Of a DNA stretch of 64,000 nucleotides, positions 38,335-49,236 are shown piece after piece. Each line of letters begins with the position of its first letter. Within the stretch, counting starts at the first letter, position 1. The notes beneath the pieces are model-generated. The model was not told the origin of the DNA. It was given only the letters and a program-made list of their open reading frames with translations, and did no database searches. The stretch is from Balanoglossus misakiensis (lineage: Eukaryota; Hemichordata), in contig CM082596.2 in NCBI GenBank assembly GCA_040954595.2, forward strand, positions 7,006,001 through 7,070,000. The letters are read 5' to 3'. The translations under genes and the position numbers were made by a program.

Positions 38335-39090
38335 ATGGGTACAAAATCGTCCAAATCTGTCAAACTGGGGTCAACGTCCGTCAAGATATTCAAAGACAGA
38401 GACTCGGGATATGTTACATTGGACCTCAAAGACAAGGAATTAGACCAGTTGCCGCCCCGGGTGTGCCGCCAAAAGAAGCTGCAAGTTTTGGACTTGAGTC
38501 ACAACCAACTGCAGACGTTACCAGTGGAGATTATCCGATTGGAGAAACTCAGAGCGTTGTTACTTTACTCCAACCAGTTTCAAGTGGTGCCGAGGTGTGC
38601 CTTTGAGCTGCGCAGGCTCGTCGAGCTGGTGCTCGCCAAGAACAAGATATCGGCGGTCCCGACCGAAATCCGACACCTGTCCAATCTGACAGTTTTGTCT
38701 CTCAGTGGGAACTGCCTCGAGGATTTCCCCGTGGTGCTGTGCTGTGTCGAGCTCAGCGGTTTAGTAAAACTGGATTTGGGACACAACAAAATCAGATACG
38801 TGCCGAACAACATCAGCAAACTTGTCTACTTGGAGACGTTTATAATCTCAGACAACGAGGTCGAACTTGTGTCCGATTCGATATGCAAACTGGCCAGGAT
38901 GACGGTGCTGCACCTGCACAACAACAGGCTGACGTCACTTCCGAGCAAGATGGCGACGCGGATGGCGAAATTGGAGGAGATTAGTTTCCACGGCAATGAC
39001 TTGCCTGGTGAAATCAGTAAAGTTGTGTCACGAGGGGTCGAGGGGCTAAGAGAATATGAATTGCAGCCAAGAAAAGAAGCCAAGAAATAG
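38335..39090 (+). CDS. LRR-only protein with N-myristoylation signal
   Basis: A single-exon, 251-residue protein in strong initiation context (acaccATGGG). The N-terminus, MGTKSSKSVK, fits the N-myristoyltransferase pattern (Gly2, Ser/Thr near position 6) followed by lysines, which suggests membrane anchoring at the cytosolic face. About nine leucine-rich repeats of the 23-residue LxxLxLSxNxLxxLP type span residues 26-225. For example, the first full repeats start near 49 (LQVLDLSHNQLQTLP), 72, 95, 118, 143, 166 and 189. The C-terminal tail is lysine-rich, with no other domain. Architecture and length resemble small intracellular LRR proteins such as the LRRC57 group, but orthology is not claimed. 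It sits about 4 kb upstream of the LRR-caspase on the same strand and has the same repeat type, so it could be a related, effector-less partner or decoy. That is inference. Confidence 0.85.
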   Translation: MGTKSSKSVKLGSTSVKIFKDRDSGYVTLDLKDKELDQLPPRVCRQKKLQVLDLSHNQLQTLPVEIIRLEKLRALLLYSNQFQVVPRCAFELRRLVELVLAKNKISAVPTEIRHLSNLTVLSLSGNCLEDFPVVLCCVELSGLVKLDLGHNKIRYVPNNISKLVYLETFIISDNEVELVSDSICKLARMTVLHLHNNRLTSLPSKMATRMAKLEEISFHGNDLPGEISKVVSRGVEGLREYELQPRKEAKK

Positions 39091-39654
39091 TCGAAGCAAG
39101 ATGCAACGGTCATGATTAAGCTGAAAATGCCAGACACATCTGGCAATAACGGGGCTGTACATAGCTGTCACTTTTGATGGCTCTAACTTGTTTTGGTGGT
39201 TTGGTTTGTGTGATATCTGCACCTTAGCCCGAAGTGTTTATTCTAGATTGCATGATCAGCCGTTTTAGAAACGTCTCAGATGAAATACAGGCGTAAATTA
39301 TTTTATGTGTGAACGGTTTAAGTGGTCCTAAAATGTCTCAGATTTGAGACGGCTTTGCTGGCCAGACCTGAGCTGGTGTAATGATTAACACCTCTCCGCA
39401 ATGAGCCTCAGCGCCTACTCATAAAGTTTGTGTGTGTGGACACAACGCGACTCAAAGGATTAATGCTCTGTGTTTACCATAGGCAAATAGTGCCTCAAGT
39501 TTTACCCTGTGTGAACCCCAAGCGCGAAAGTATGATGAACCTATACTGTACTATGGTTATCTTAAGCTGGCTTGACTTATACACACATGTACATGTACAT
39601 AAAGACCATGTTGACGTCAGAAACAAAGTGGTCATTCGCAAACGTTTTCTGCAC

Positions 39655-40870
39655 GTAAAAATAAAAAATACTCGAGGTTCTACCTTACAAAGTCTTATTT
39701 TTAGTCGATTCGATGATAATTTCTCATTAAAAATTAACAATTCTCGCTCTATAGCTCTCTCATATCATCAAGGTTCTTAAATAGGCAGTTTTATGCATAG
39801 CCGTGGTTCTTACCGAAAAATCGTGGTTCTTACGTTATGCAGCCCACAAAGTCAAAATTTTTCAAGGTTCTAACTTACAAAGTCTTAACTTTAGTTTATG
39901 CAATGATAATTTCTCATTAAAAATTAACAATTACCGCTCTCTGATATCATCAAGGTGCTTAGATAGGGAGTTTCATGCATAGCCGTGGTTCTTACCAAAA
40001 AATCGTGGTTCTTACCGAAAAATCGTGGTTCTTACGTTATACAGCCTACAAAGTCAAAAATTTTCAAGACTCTAGCTTACAAAGTCTTAACTTTAGTTTA
40101 TGCAATGATAATTTCTCTTTAAAAATTAACTATTCTCGCTCTATAGAACCTTGATGATCTCCGCCATGTATAAAATCCTATTTAAGAACCTTGATGATCT
40201 CCGCCATGTGTAAAATCCTATTTAAGAACCTTGATGATCTCCGCCATGTATACAATCCTATTTAAGAACCTTGATGATCTCCGCCATGTATAAAATCCTA
40301 TTTAAGAACCTTGATGATCTCCGCCATGTATAAAATCCTATTTAAGAACCTTGATGATCATCGCCATGTATAAAATCCTATTTAAGAACCTTGATGATAT
40401 CGGCCATGTATAAAATCCTATTTAAGAACCTTGATGATCTCCGCCATGTATAAAATCCTATTTAAGAACCTTGATGATCTCCGCCATGTATAAAATCCTA
40501 TTTAAGAACCTTGATGATCTCCGCCATGTATAAAATCCTATTTAAGAACCTTGATGATCTCCGCCATGTATAAAATCCTATTTAAGAACCTTGATGATAT
40601 CGGCCATGTATAAAATCCTATTTAAGAACCTTGATGATCTCCGCCATGTATAAAATCCTATTTAAGAACCTTGATGATCTCCGCCGAGGTCCTACCAAAA
40701 ATTGAGGTTCTTACGTTTTACAGCCTAAAAAGTTAAAAATACTGATGTTCTAGCTTACAAAGAAAATATTTTTAGTCGATGTGATGATAATTTCTCATTA
40801 TTAATTAGCATCTATCGTAATTAATCTGTCCGATATCATCAAGGTTCTTAAATAGGATGTTATACATGGC
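39655..40870. repeat. Composite repeat: ~190-200 bp direct units interrupted by a 40-bp minisatellite
   Basis: Four degenerate copies of a ~190-200 bp unit are marked by 'ttacaaag' at about 39684, 39875, 40077 and 40755, by gataatttctc, and by tcatcaaggt-cttaaatagg. The third copy is broken by the 40-bp array (40145-40685) and the unit resumes afterwards. The 40-bp unit is the reverse complement of the atcatcaaggttcttaaatagg...tatgcat part of the larger unit, so inverted monomers flank the array on both sides. Confidence 0.85.
40145..40685. repeat. 40-bp minisatellite, about 13.5 copies
   Basis: Near-identical 40-bp units contain aaccttgatgatctccgcc and atgtataaaatcctattta. Sequence variants (ctccgcc, catcgcc, atcggcc) recur at intervals. 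Each unit carries a gtataaaat TATA-like string. Confidence 0.97.
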
Positions 40871-40990
40871 CGATGTCATCAAGGTTTTCAGATGATAATT
40901 GCACATTAAAATTTACAAACTATCGTAATTTATCTCTCCAACCTCTCCTGACATGTACATGCCAAAATCACCCTTGGTGACGCCTCGATC

Positions 40991-41097
40991 TATTTAAAAC
41001 ACGTCACAGGGTGCCATTTTGAAGTCGTTCGCACTGAGTGCTGGCAGCTGGTCTCTGCACTTTCCACAATTTTCACCAGAAATCTCAAGTGTGCAAG
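40991..41097 (+). promoter_or_regulatory. Candidate upstream promoter and non-coding exon (weak)
   Basis: A tatttaaaa motif at 40991-40999 is followed by untranslated-looking sequence that ends in a good donor (CAAG|gtaagc, intron from 41098). It could be an alternative first exon of the LRR-caspase gene. Support is sequence motifs only. Confidence 0.25.
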
Positions 41098-42458
41098 GTA
41101 AGCTTGAGTCTTAAGATATCGGGGCACAAACGTATATATTTTATAAACACAAAGATTGTGTTAACGAGGGAGCCAATGGACCGAGAGACTTTCAGGTGCA
41201 GTGCACTAGTGGAATGGCATTGCAACACTTCCCTCTTTAAATCAGTCGCCATATTTGATAGCTTTCGCACTTTTGTGTCGCTGCTAGAACAAACGAATTT
41301 GCAAACAATCCTGCACTAACAACAAGTAGGTAAGATTAAGATATGTCCGACTCGTAACAACCACAAATTTCTTAACCATTTTCCAGTGGGCTTGTGTGAA
41401 TATTACTGGCTGGTTTGTATTTATTACACCTGTACCGATTACTGTTAAATTGTACAATAGTTATTATTCCTGCTCAAAGCCTACCGTGTGTATTATTACC
41501 GTACAATTGCAGAACAACTCGACAGTTAAAATCCGGGTGTGTGCAGGTAACCGAGAACATTATAAGGAAGTTGGTTAGGATTTTGGTGTTTCATATCTAG
41601 GTGTCAGACAGAATTTATCCAGGGCGGGGTGGCTGTTGGGGATGTTGACTTGTTCGCAAGAACTAGACAGGAACAAGTCTGTTTTCTCTCTCTCCAAAGA
41701 ATGGCTTGTTTGAAGTCGGTACATATAAAGTTTACAACTAGAACCAAAAACCAAAAATACATGAGCTTTAGTTGCGACTTGTTCATCTACTTTCTTTCTG
41801 GGTTATTTATGTCTAATTCCCTGCAAATCTCCGTTTATTAGACAATGTGTAGAATATCCAGGCATTGTCCCGCAATCCGTCCTGATGGCCGTATGGGTCA
41901 CTAAACCTGATTATTAGCACAATAGTTAGTCCTCAAAAGTGGATTGTATTTAATGTTTTGTCAAGTGACGTACAGTGTATGTCTGTCATTTGCCCTGCTT
42001 TTAGGGAGACTTTTCGTACCAACAACAAACGTGTGATACTTGCCCCCCTCCCCCGCTAATGATTCTTGAGCCCTCAAGGAAGTAGAACCTATTTTTCGAG
42101 ACACGTAGCACCATCATTGGGAATTTATAACTTCAGTATCTTGGGCGTAAATCGCCCGGCAGGCTAAACAATTGGGATCAAAGTTTAAGAAGTCTGCTGC
42201 TGTGATTGACGAGAAATGCGGCTATTAAACAATCAGGACACTTTGGGTGAGGGAGACTGTTCTAGAGAGATCCATGTCAGTCTGCCTGCCTGCGGCGATG
42301 GCGTAGAAATTTTATTACCTAGATACAGCAAATATTACGATAATATTATGATTTTATTACATAGATATGAACATCGTATGATCAAGTAGAAGCCATTGAA
42401 ATTTCTAATTTTAAATGATGACTCATTGTAAGAAAGCTGACTAATGGGATTTGTACAA
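41098..42458. other. Non-coding interval upstream of the LRR-caspase
   Basis: No coding exon supported on either strand. It is intronic if the upstream first exon at 41020-41097 is used, and intergenic otherwise. Confidence 0.4.
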
Positions 42459-42689
42459 TATATATAAGAGTGATGTACACCTTTCTACAGATTCAGATGG
42501 GAGATCGGATGAGATTCACATCGGAGCTTGATTATTAAAGACTTGGTTGAAGATTGGAACTTGAATACTTGGTGTCTGCCTCAGTTACTAAAAAGTATTA
42601 CGATCCTGAGTGGTATCTCGACTGAACGGACTCCACGGACTGACAGTGAATGAGGGTCTAGGGTGAAGACGGCGACAAATTAGGAGCTG
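42459..42689 (+). promoter_or_regulatory. TATA-box promoter and 5' untranslated exon of the LRR-caspase
   Basis: A strong TATA-like tatatataag lies at 42459-42468. About 30 bases downstream begins a segment with no long reading frame. It ends at a plausible donor (GCTG|gtaaca, intron from 42690). The next acceptor (gtttacag, ending at 43078) joins directly to the coding exon five bases before its ATG. The resulting 5' intron holds the TGTA/GT microsatellite. Confidence 0.4.
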
Positions 42690-42696
42690 GTAACAC

Positions 42697-42817
42697 ATGT
42701 ATGTATGTATGTATGTATGTATGTATGTATGTATGTATGTATGTATGTATGTATGTATGTATGTATGTATGTATGTATGTATGTATGTATGTATGTATGT
42801 ATGTATGTATGTATGTA

Positions 42818-42891
<74 letters not shown>

Positions 42892-42935
42892 GATGGATGG
42901 ATGTATGTATGTATGGATGTATGTATGTATGTATT
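42697..42935. repeat. Compound (TGTA)n(GT)n(GGAT)n microsatellite
   Basis: About 31 TGTA units run to 42820, then a GT array to about 42889, then a degenerate ATGG/ATGT tract. It lies in the inferred 5' intron of the LRR-caspase, about 150 bp before the acceptor. Confidence 0.97.
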
Positions 42936-43083
42936 ATCCTTAGCTCAACATTTGCTAAATCATCAGAAAGTTTCGCATTTGATTATATACATGAAAACAC
43001 TGTCCAACAATATTTTGTTAGTTAGAGTTCTCATAATGGGAATAAACGTCAGAATTTGTCATGTTTATGTGTTTACAGGAATC

Positions 43084-45118
43084 ATGGAGGCAGTTTGGGA
43101 CCAAACAGCTAAGAAGTTCGACTTCAGTGCCTCTCACGTCGGCAGTGTACCTGCAGACCTCTGGACAAAGTACAAGGACGCCAAAGTTGTGAACTTGTCA
43201 AGCAACAAACTACGAACACTGCCAGACCAGCTGAGGAAACTGACAAACGTCGAGGAGCTCTACCTTGACCACAACCAATTCGACTACTTTCCACGCGTCA
43301 TCTGCCAGATGAAGAGTCTGAAAATACTCCATCTTGGATACAATAATATAAAATATATCCCGGTGGAGATTTCAAACTTGCAGCAGCTGCATGAACTGAA
43401 TCTATCGAACAATGAGATCGCTTTCATCCCACACGAGCTTTGTTCTCTTAAAGAGCTTCAGCGACTCGATCTACAAAGGAACAAGATAGTCAAGCTTCCT
43501 GACAATCTAGGGGAACTTGAGAAGCTACAAGTCCTACTGTTGTCAAATGGACATTCGACTGAGGATAAGAATCGACTGTCTGAACTTCCTGACAGCATAT
43601 GCAAGTTGCAACGCCTGCAATCATTGGACGTCAGCGGAAATAAACTCACCACTCTGCCAATCGGCGTGCAGGAACTTAAATATTTGCACACAGTCGATTT
43701 TTCCGACAATCCATTTTGCAATGGTGACCCCCTGCAGTGCCACCAGAGTCGCAAAAATGCTCAGATGTGTGTTGAAAAAGTCCTGCACTATGTTTCATAT
43801 AAATTTGAGCGATATTCTATGAGCAATAAACCACGAGGATTGGCTGTAATAATAAATAACCAACACTTCAAAGGCTTGCCCGAACGTGTCGGCACAGAAC
43901 ATGATGAGCGTAAGTAGCCATCAAAATATTATGAAACTTATAACATTTGTACGGCTTCATGACATTGTTTTTTCAAGATTGTTAAAGGCTCTACTGTTTT
44001 CACTACAGTGAACTTGATTTGAACCAATATATCTTTTAACGTAGTTGCTCTTGAGTTTACACTTGGATGACATGGAAGAGTATATTTGCGCCTAGAGTAA
44101 ACCATAATATCGAAAGTTTGCAAAATAAGGACATTACTTCTGTTAAAAATTCTAATAGTACTTGAAGCATTCTCGATGTTGATAAGCTACTAGTATATGA
44201 CATTTTTGAAAATGAGGTAGTTTTTGCTCATCAGCTGTTCGTATTTTTGCAGGACGGCTGGTGGAGCTGTTTGGGAAATTGCATTTCACGGTAAAAGTAC
44301 ATCGTGACCAAAGCATTCAGCAAATGGACGACGTGATGCGGGATGCCAGTAGGAGCAGCCATGAAAAGCACGACTGCCTCGTAGTTTGCATCATGTCTCA
44401 TGGGGTTGGCGACAAGATCTTCGGCAGTGACGACCAAGGTATACATATACATGATCTAACAAGATGGTTCAAGGCAAGCATGTGCCTTTCCCTTGCTGGA
44501 AAACCGAAGATATTCTTCATTCAAGCGTGCAAGGGAAGCGAACGCATGACAGGAGTGACCACGGATGAGGCGTGTCCAGTTGACGCAATCACCTTTCCGA
44601 ACCAAACCCCGGATGTAGGAGATTTCCTCATAGGCATGTCGACGGTTCCAGGTTATGTTTCATACAGAGAACGTCGAACTGGAACTTGGTATATCCAAAC
44701 TCTAGTAGATGTAATGGAAAAGTATGCCAGCTACGAAACTCTCCCAGCTATTCTAGAAAGGGTTGCTAAACAAGTTGGCGAGATGTCGACAGACAAGTCG
44801 GCAAAGAAGACGAAAACCAAAAGCAAGGCGGCAGAGAATACGAAAACCGGAAGCAAGACGACACAGAATACGAAAACCGGAAGCAAGACGACACAGAATA
44901 CGAAAACCGGAAGCAAGACGACACAGAATACGAAAACCGGAAGCAAGACGACACAGAATACGAAAACCGAAGACAAGACGGCTCAGAATACGAAAACCGA
45001 AGACAAGACGGCTCAGAATACGAAAACCGAAGACAAGACGGCTCAGAATACGACAGCTGAAACTCAAATGTCATCGCATTTTAGCACCCTCAGAAAGAAG
45101 CTGTTCTTGACGTACTGA
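43084..45118 (+). CDS. LRR-caspase fusion protein (initiator-type caspase)
   Basis: Two coding exons, 43084-43909 and 44253-45118 (donor gtaagt, acceptor ttttgcag, phase 1), give 563 residues. The start follows a gtttacag acceptor at 43078. Residues 33-211 hold about eight leucine-rich repeats. A Cys-containing LRR cap follows, then a C14 caspase domain from about 245. The domain has the P1-pocket R251 (RGLAVIINN), catalytic H325 (MSHG), catalytic C368 (IQACKG), and p10 motifs DFLIGMS and SYRER (R414). LAGKPKIFFIQACKG and GTWYIQ resemble caspase-8/10-type initiators. Possible interdomain cleavage sites follow D380 or D386. There is no CARD or DED; the LRRs take the prodomain position. Residues 469-540 are 10-residue repeats lying before the terminal STLRKKLF strand. 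The predicted product is a cytosolic cysteine protease whose LRRs would sense or recruit. The neighbouring convergent gene is gasdermin E. Activity and ligand are unknown. Confidence 0.92.
44831..45046 (+). repeat. 30-bp in-frame coding minisatellite, about 7 copies
   Basis: The unit encodes NTKTGSKTTQ in the first part and NTKTEDKTAQ in the last three copies. The frame is kept throughout. It lies inside the caspase catalytic domain, between the last helix of the small subunit and the final beta-strand. Confidence 0.95.
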
Positions 45119-45306
45119 AGTCATCCAGACTGTAGCTAGGTGTTTCCCTAGTTTTTCTGCTCTTTGCAGCCAAACACTGGGTGTTTGACCAAGTAACACT
45201 AACATGTTTATCACATTTGACGAAACTATTTGAAAATCATTTACTATACTGTCCAGCTGCTGTTTGCAACTCACTGGAGTCGGAGGTGACATGTCAATGC
45301 AGCAAT

Positions 45307-45409
45307 CAATCTGATTAAAATCAGATGTAGGGAACGGCGACGTGGTTTTTATGCTGTCGCCTCACAAAAAAAACGTCGCCGTTCCCTACATCTGATTTTA
45401 ATCAGATTG
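45307..45409. repeat. Perfect 37-bp inverted repeat
   Basis: Arms 45307-45343 and 45373-45409 are exact reverse complements across a 29-nt spacer. Each arm itself contains a small hairpin (atctgatt / aatcagat). It lies about 190 bp past the caspase stop codon, so it may be in the 3' untranslated region. It could equally be a small palindromic mobile element. Confidence 0.95.
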
Positions 45410-46012
45410 TGCAGCAATATGTATTAAGTCGTGTCCCATTTGGCCATTCACTCGTGAATTTCCATTTGGTTGGTGAAACATGAACCTTTACCAATGTTAA
45501 CACGATTACAACTATAAATTCAAATAATTGCATTTGCATAAAATTTTCAACATTCTTATCTCGGGGTACATTTATTGAACCCCCCTCTGAACTGGTCATT
45601 TTGTTCTGTTCAGATGTACAGTATCAATTTCTCTCATGAAAGACAGCAAGTTCGTTTACTACGTTTTGGAGTTTGGCGGAATTGAATTGAATTGAATGCA
45701 ACACTACCAAAACTGCAGCAGCAAATTACGCGCTATTCAGCACAGTAAAAAAACGAGAAAATGTTCATAGTTGAGGGTCAAAAGTTTGTTTTTTTATCAG
45801 ATGGCACACGTAATATTAAACCAGGGCGCATAATATACATATACTCTCTTTTCAAATTAACAGTTCAGAAATAGATTGAAGTCTTCCGACAGTAAATGTA
45901 GATGCTTTTTCCGCTTGTTGCGAAATCTCGAAAAACGTGTTTATTACCGTACCATGAGTTGCTAGCCAAAATGCAAGTCAAAATGTGTTTGAAACTAGAA
46001 TGGGGCGATGTA

Positions 46013-46118
46013 TTGTTTGTCCAGTGTCACATGAGAATGCCCCCCCCCCCCCCCAGCTTAAAAACTCCCTAGCCACGCGAGATCTCACAAGGTCTCGTGG
46101 TGTTCGGAAAATGGCCTA
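46013..46118. repeat. Dispersed repeat, copy 2 (partner at 14548-14632)
   Basis: See 14548-14632. This copy carries a poly-C tract (about 46040-46053) absent from the first. Confidence 0.6.
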
Positions 46119-46151
46119 TTATACGAAGTATGAAAAAGATGAACTTACATG

Positions 46152-46275
46152 TACCAGGTAGTCCCGAGCAGTGCAAAGATAACGTACTGTCCGTAGCTTC
46201 ACCATTATTTTTGCCGTCCAACAGGTTGAAGTTGACGTACAGGTTATCCTTCAGGTAGTTCATCATCATCGGCAA
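46152..46275 (-). CDS. Weak candidate first coding exon
   Basis: On the minus strand an ATG run (MPMMMNYLKDNLYVNFNLL...) gives about 41 codons with protein-like composition. It ends at a perfect donor (ACAT|gtaagt, intron from 46151). A stop lies just upstream in frame. No homologue is recognised and no following exon was found to the left, so it may be chance. Confidence 0.2.
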
Positions 46276-49236
46276 TCAAGTTGTTACGTTGCTGCTGTTT
46301 TCTCTAAGCTATGGATATTTACAAATACTTTAGCCATCAAGCGCTGGTCAGCTAGGAGAACCGTGGCTATTTCGGACAGAACAGCATGTTTCTGTTGAAA
46401 TAAACGTGGTTATATTCGCGTCAATAAAATTCGTGTCTTTCAATAAAAGCATCGTGCTCTATCAGTAAATTTTCACAGCACTAAGCCGAGCACTAGACAT
46501 GGCAAAAATGGTAGAGGATAGCCAGCAGTTAAAACAGTTGAATTCAAGCCGCGATTCCACGCCCACTAAACACCACGTTTACCTTAGCGGTCACGCCCAC
46601 CACGTGTAGGGAAGGATATTTACGTGTTTCAAACTTGTCGCCCAGTGCACGGCGATGCGATCCGAAATTCCCGAACAGAACAAGTGAAAGTTATCAGAGA
46701 CTCGTCATAGATTACCTGTTTGCCTCTTTAAAGACCTTGGCACGCGATTTTCACTTGAATTTACGGAGCTGAGCTGCGCCGAACAGTGTCGATTTTGCGG
46801 CCATGCGGTAGACAGTATTGCGTAATGACCTGCACGATCTGTTTTTTTTTTTTGTTTGAGTATCATGTTGTCGTCAGCATTTCAGGTGCCACATTGGCGA
46901 TTAAAAATAACATCTCTGGTTCTTTACTTGTATAAATATATAAATTGTTGCCGGCAACGGAAGTAAACGGCATGACCTGGAGTGTGACCTTATTTACGCA
47001 CAGCGCGGCCATTTTGTATTTGGTTCATCATATTTGCATGTAGGAACGCACTTGCAATAGTAGCCAGGTGTAAGAGGACTATACCACCTGTGCTCAGCGT
47101 GGTGGCCAATGTATACAGAGATTAAAAAAACAATATCCCAAAGTATTTATAAACCCACAGAAAGTTTGATATTCCTGTACAAACCTTTGATAAGTCAATG
47201 AAGCCGATATAGTTACTTAATTTAAAATTTAGAATCTTAAAATTGCAAACATCTCGCACAACCCAAGATAGACGGCTAGCATTTTATTATATTGTAAAAC
47301 TTCTCGCAGGGTCTACGGCCTGTTATACTGAAACAAACATATAGCATCATCATTAAATTTTTATTCATATATTAAAGTTTGTTGAAGTTGCATATACATG
47401 TACTACTAATTTAATACCATATAACCTTAGCTCTATCGTTACAAGTCAAGATACATTTAAATAAATACATAGATCATTAAAATTAAGTTTCTTTGAGATT
47501 TAAAATATTATCCCTATAAGGGGGCAAAGATACCAATGTATGTGTTTTTGTATATGTTTTATAAGAACAGTAAAGTCTTGATGAAACATACACTGGACTG
47601 AAACTTACCAGCAACTGTACCCTCCAAATCAACATACGTGTATAATGAACTAACTTAGCCAGTCCCAGGTTTTGGTACTTGCAAGGTTCGACTTTAGTAT
47701 TACACCAGACGGTACTTTGCCCCTTCCATCAAGCAAAACTAAAAAATACACATTTCATCATCAAACCCATCGAATACTTCCTATACTTGAAAAACAACAA
47801 TCCTTGTTAAGTTGAACGCATGCCCTTGTTTTTGACTATATGTACTTGTAACAAACCCTTAATCTCACCTTTTGAAATAATTTAGCAATTCAAATGAAAG
47901 TACGGGACACAGGCATTACCTGCATATATAGAAATAATAGAAATACATAACTGATATAAACTTACAAAATATAATGAAATACATCGTTATAATGTTGATT
48001 TGACATAAAATCTTTACAACCTAGTTGTCACATTCCATAGAAAGTAGGTCCTAGAATAGAAGTAATTTTTTTATAGATAGTTTACCAAAATAACACAGAC
48101 TGGTGGATTATTTGCAGGAATTGAAATCCAAATTTTTTCTTGACATGCCTTCTGACAGTTGTAGTACCTTCATATCCGGGCAGGAAATGGCAAGACACAA
48201 TTATACTTTATCAACTGAACTTTATCACAAAGTATCAAATAGCTGGTTTTTACTTGATTGATTGTACTAGCACTTTACTTAATTTGTGATTGTTTCAATC
48301 AATGTTTGATTGCATAAGTGAGCATTGTTATCTGATTTTAATTGATTTATTGATTGATTGACGGTTGCCTGACTAACTGATTGACCCATTGGCTCACTGA
48401 TCGATTACCAAGTAACTGTACTCAATCCCATGTTTATTTTTTTGCGTGTCCGTGCACCCAAGTGAAATTCTCTGATTTGAATAGATCTCCACTTTCCATG
48501 GTAACAGGCTCAATTTGCATAGGTGATAGCTTGATAAAGACAGCTCCAACTAACATGGTTATGTCTAAGTAGACACCTGTAAACTTAATTGACAAACGCA
48601 ACTATTTCAAAATTTTCTATACCAACCATTTCTGGTCTGGAATATCTAAAGCCCCAACAAGCCACTGAACTTACAAATATTTGAATAAATACAAGACTAT
48701 ATATGCAATATGGGAAAAATCTTTCACACGTCAAAGATTTGCCATTTTGCTTGCTGTGTCCAAATCTCAATACAGTGTACTGTTATATTTCAGTTGTTTA
48801 AAATTGTGTCGATCAGTCAAGTTGACACATTTAAATCTTGAGCACCTAAAGGTGTCATATTGTCAAGCAAATGCAAAATGTATGCTCAAAAGACATACCT
48901 GTATTTGAAGTCATAATGATTCTTTTTATGACATTACACTATTATTTCTGTTATATAATAGATCTTGTTTGAGAAGCAATGTTAGCTATTCAAAAACTCT
49001 TTACACCGACACCACAAAACACAGAAAAATGCTTTTGTAAGAATTAAAGTACTGTAATGAACAGGTCAATTATATTTCCGAAGAATATTTATACTACGTA
49101 ATACATTACATGCGTTGTAGTGTCCACTCAGAGAAAAATATCTGCTGTGTAGTATATATATCATCATACAAGCTAAGCTGTGAGAAAACCTTGCTTCCAA
49201 GCTTCTGAGATTAAAGGTCAACGACCTCCTTGACCT

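Larger units (their letters stand above)
45119..49236. other. Intergenic region between convergent LRR-caspase and gasdermin E
   Basis: Contains the 3' flanks of both genes. There is a 37-bp inverted repeat at 45307-45409, a dispersed repeat at 46013-46118, a weak candidate exon at 46152-46275, and otherwise AT-rich sequence with no supported gene. Confidence 0.5.

Noticed and set aside
40145-40685. CRISPR-like array
   Set aside because: Units are contiguous with no unique spacers, and the context is a eukaryotic genome. It is a minisatellite.
42697-43083. A 129-codon N-terminal extension of the LRR-caspase through the TGTA/GT repeat, open in frame
   Set aside because: Simple repeats lack stops by composition, and a clear acceptor (gtttacag, 43078) starts the real exon five bases before the ATG.
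44731-45110. Several open frames antisense or out of frame to the caspase repeat region
   Set aside because: The 30-bp period keeps all frames open; only the caspase frame joins to a catalytic domain.
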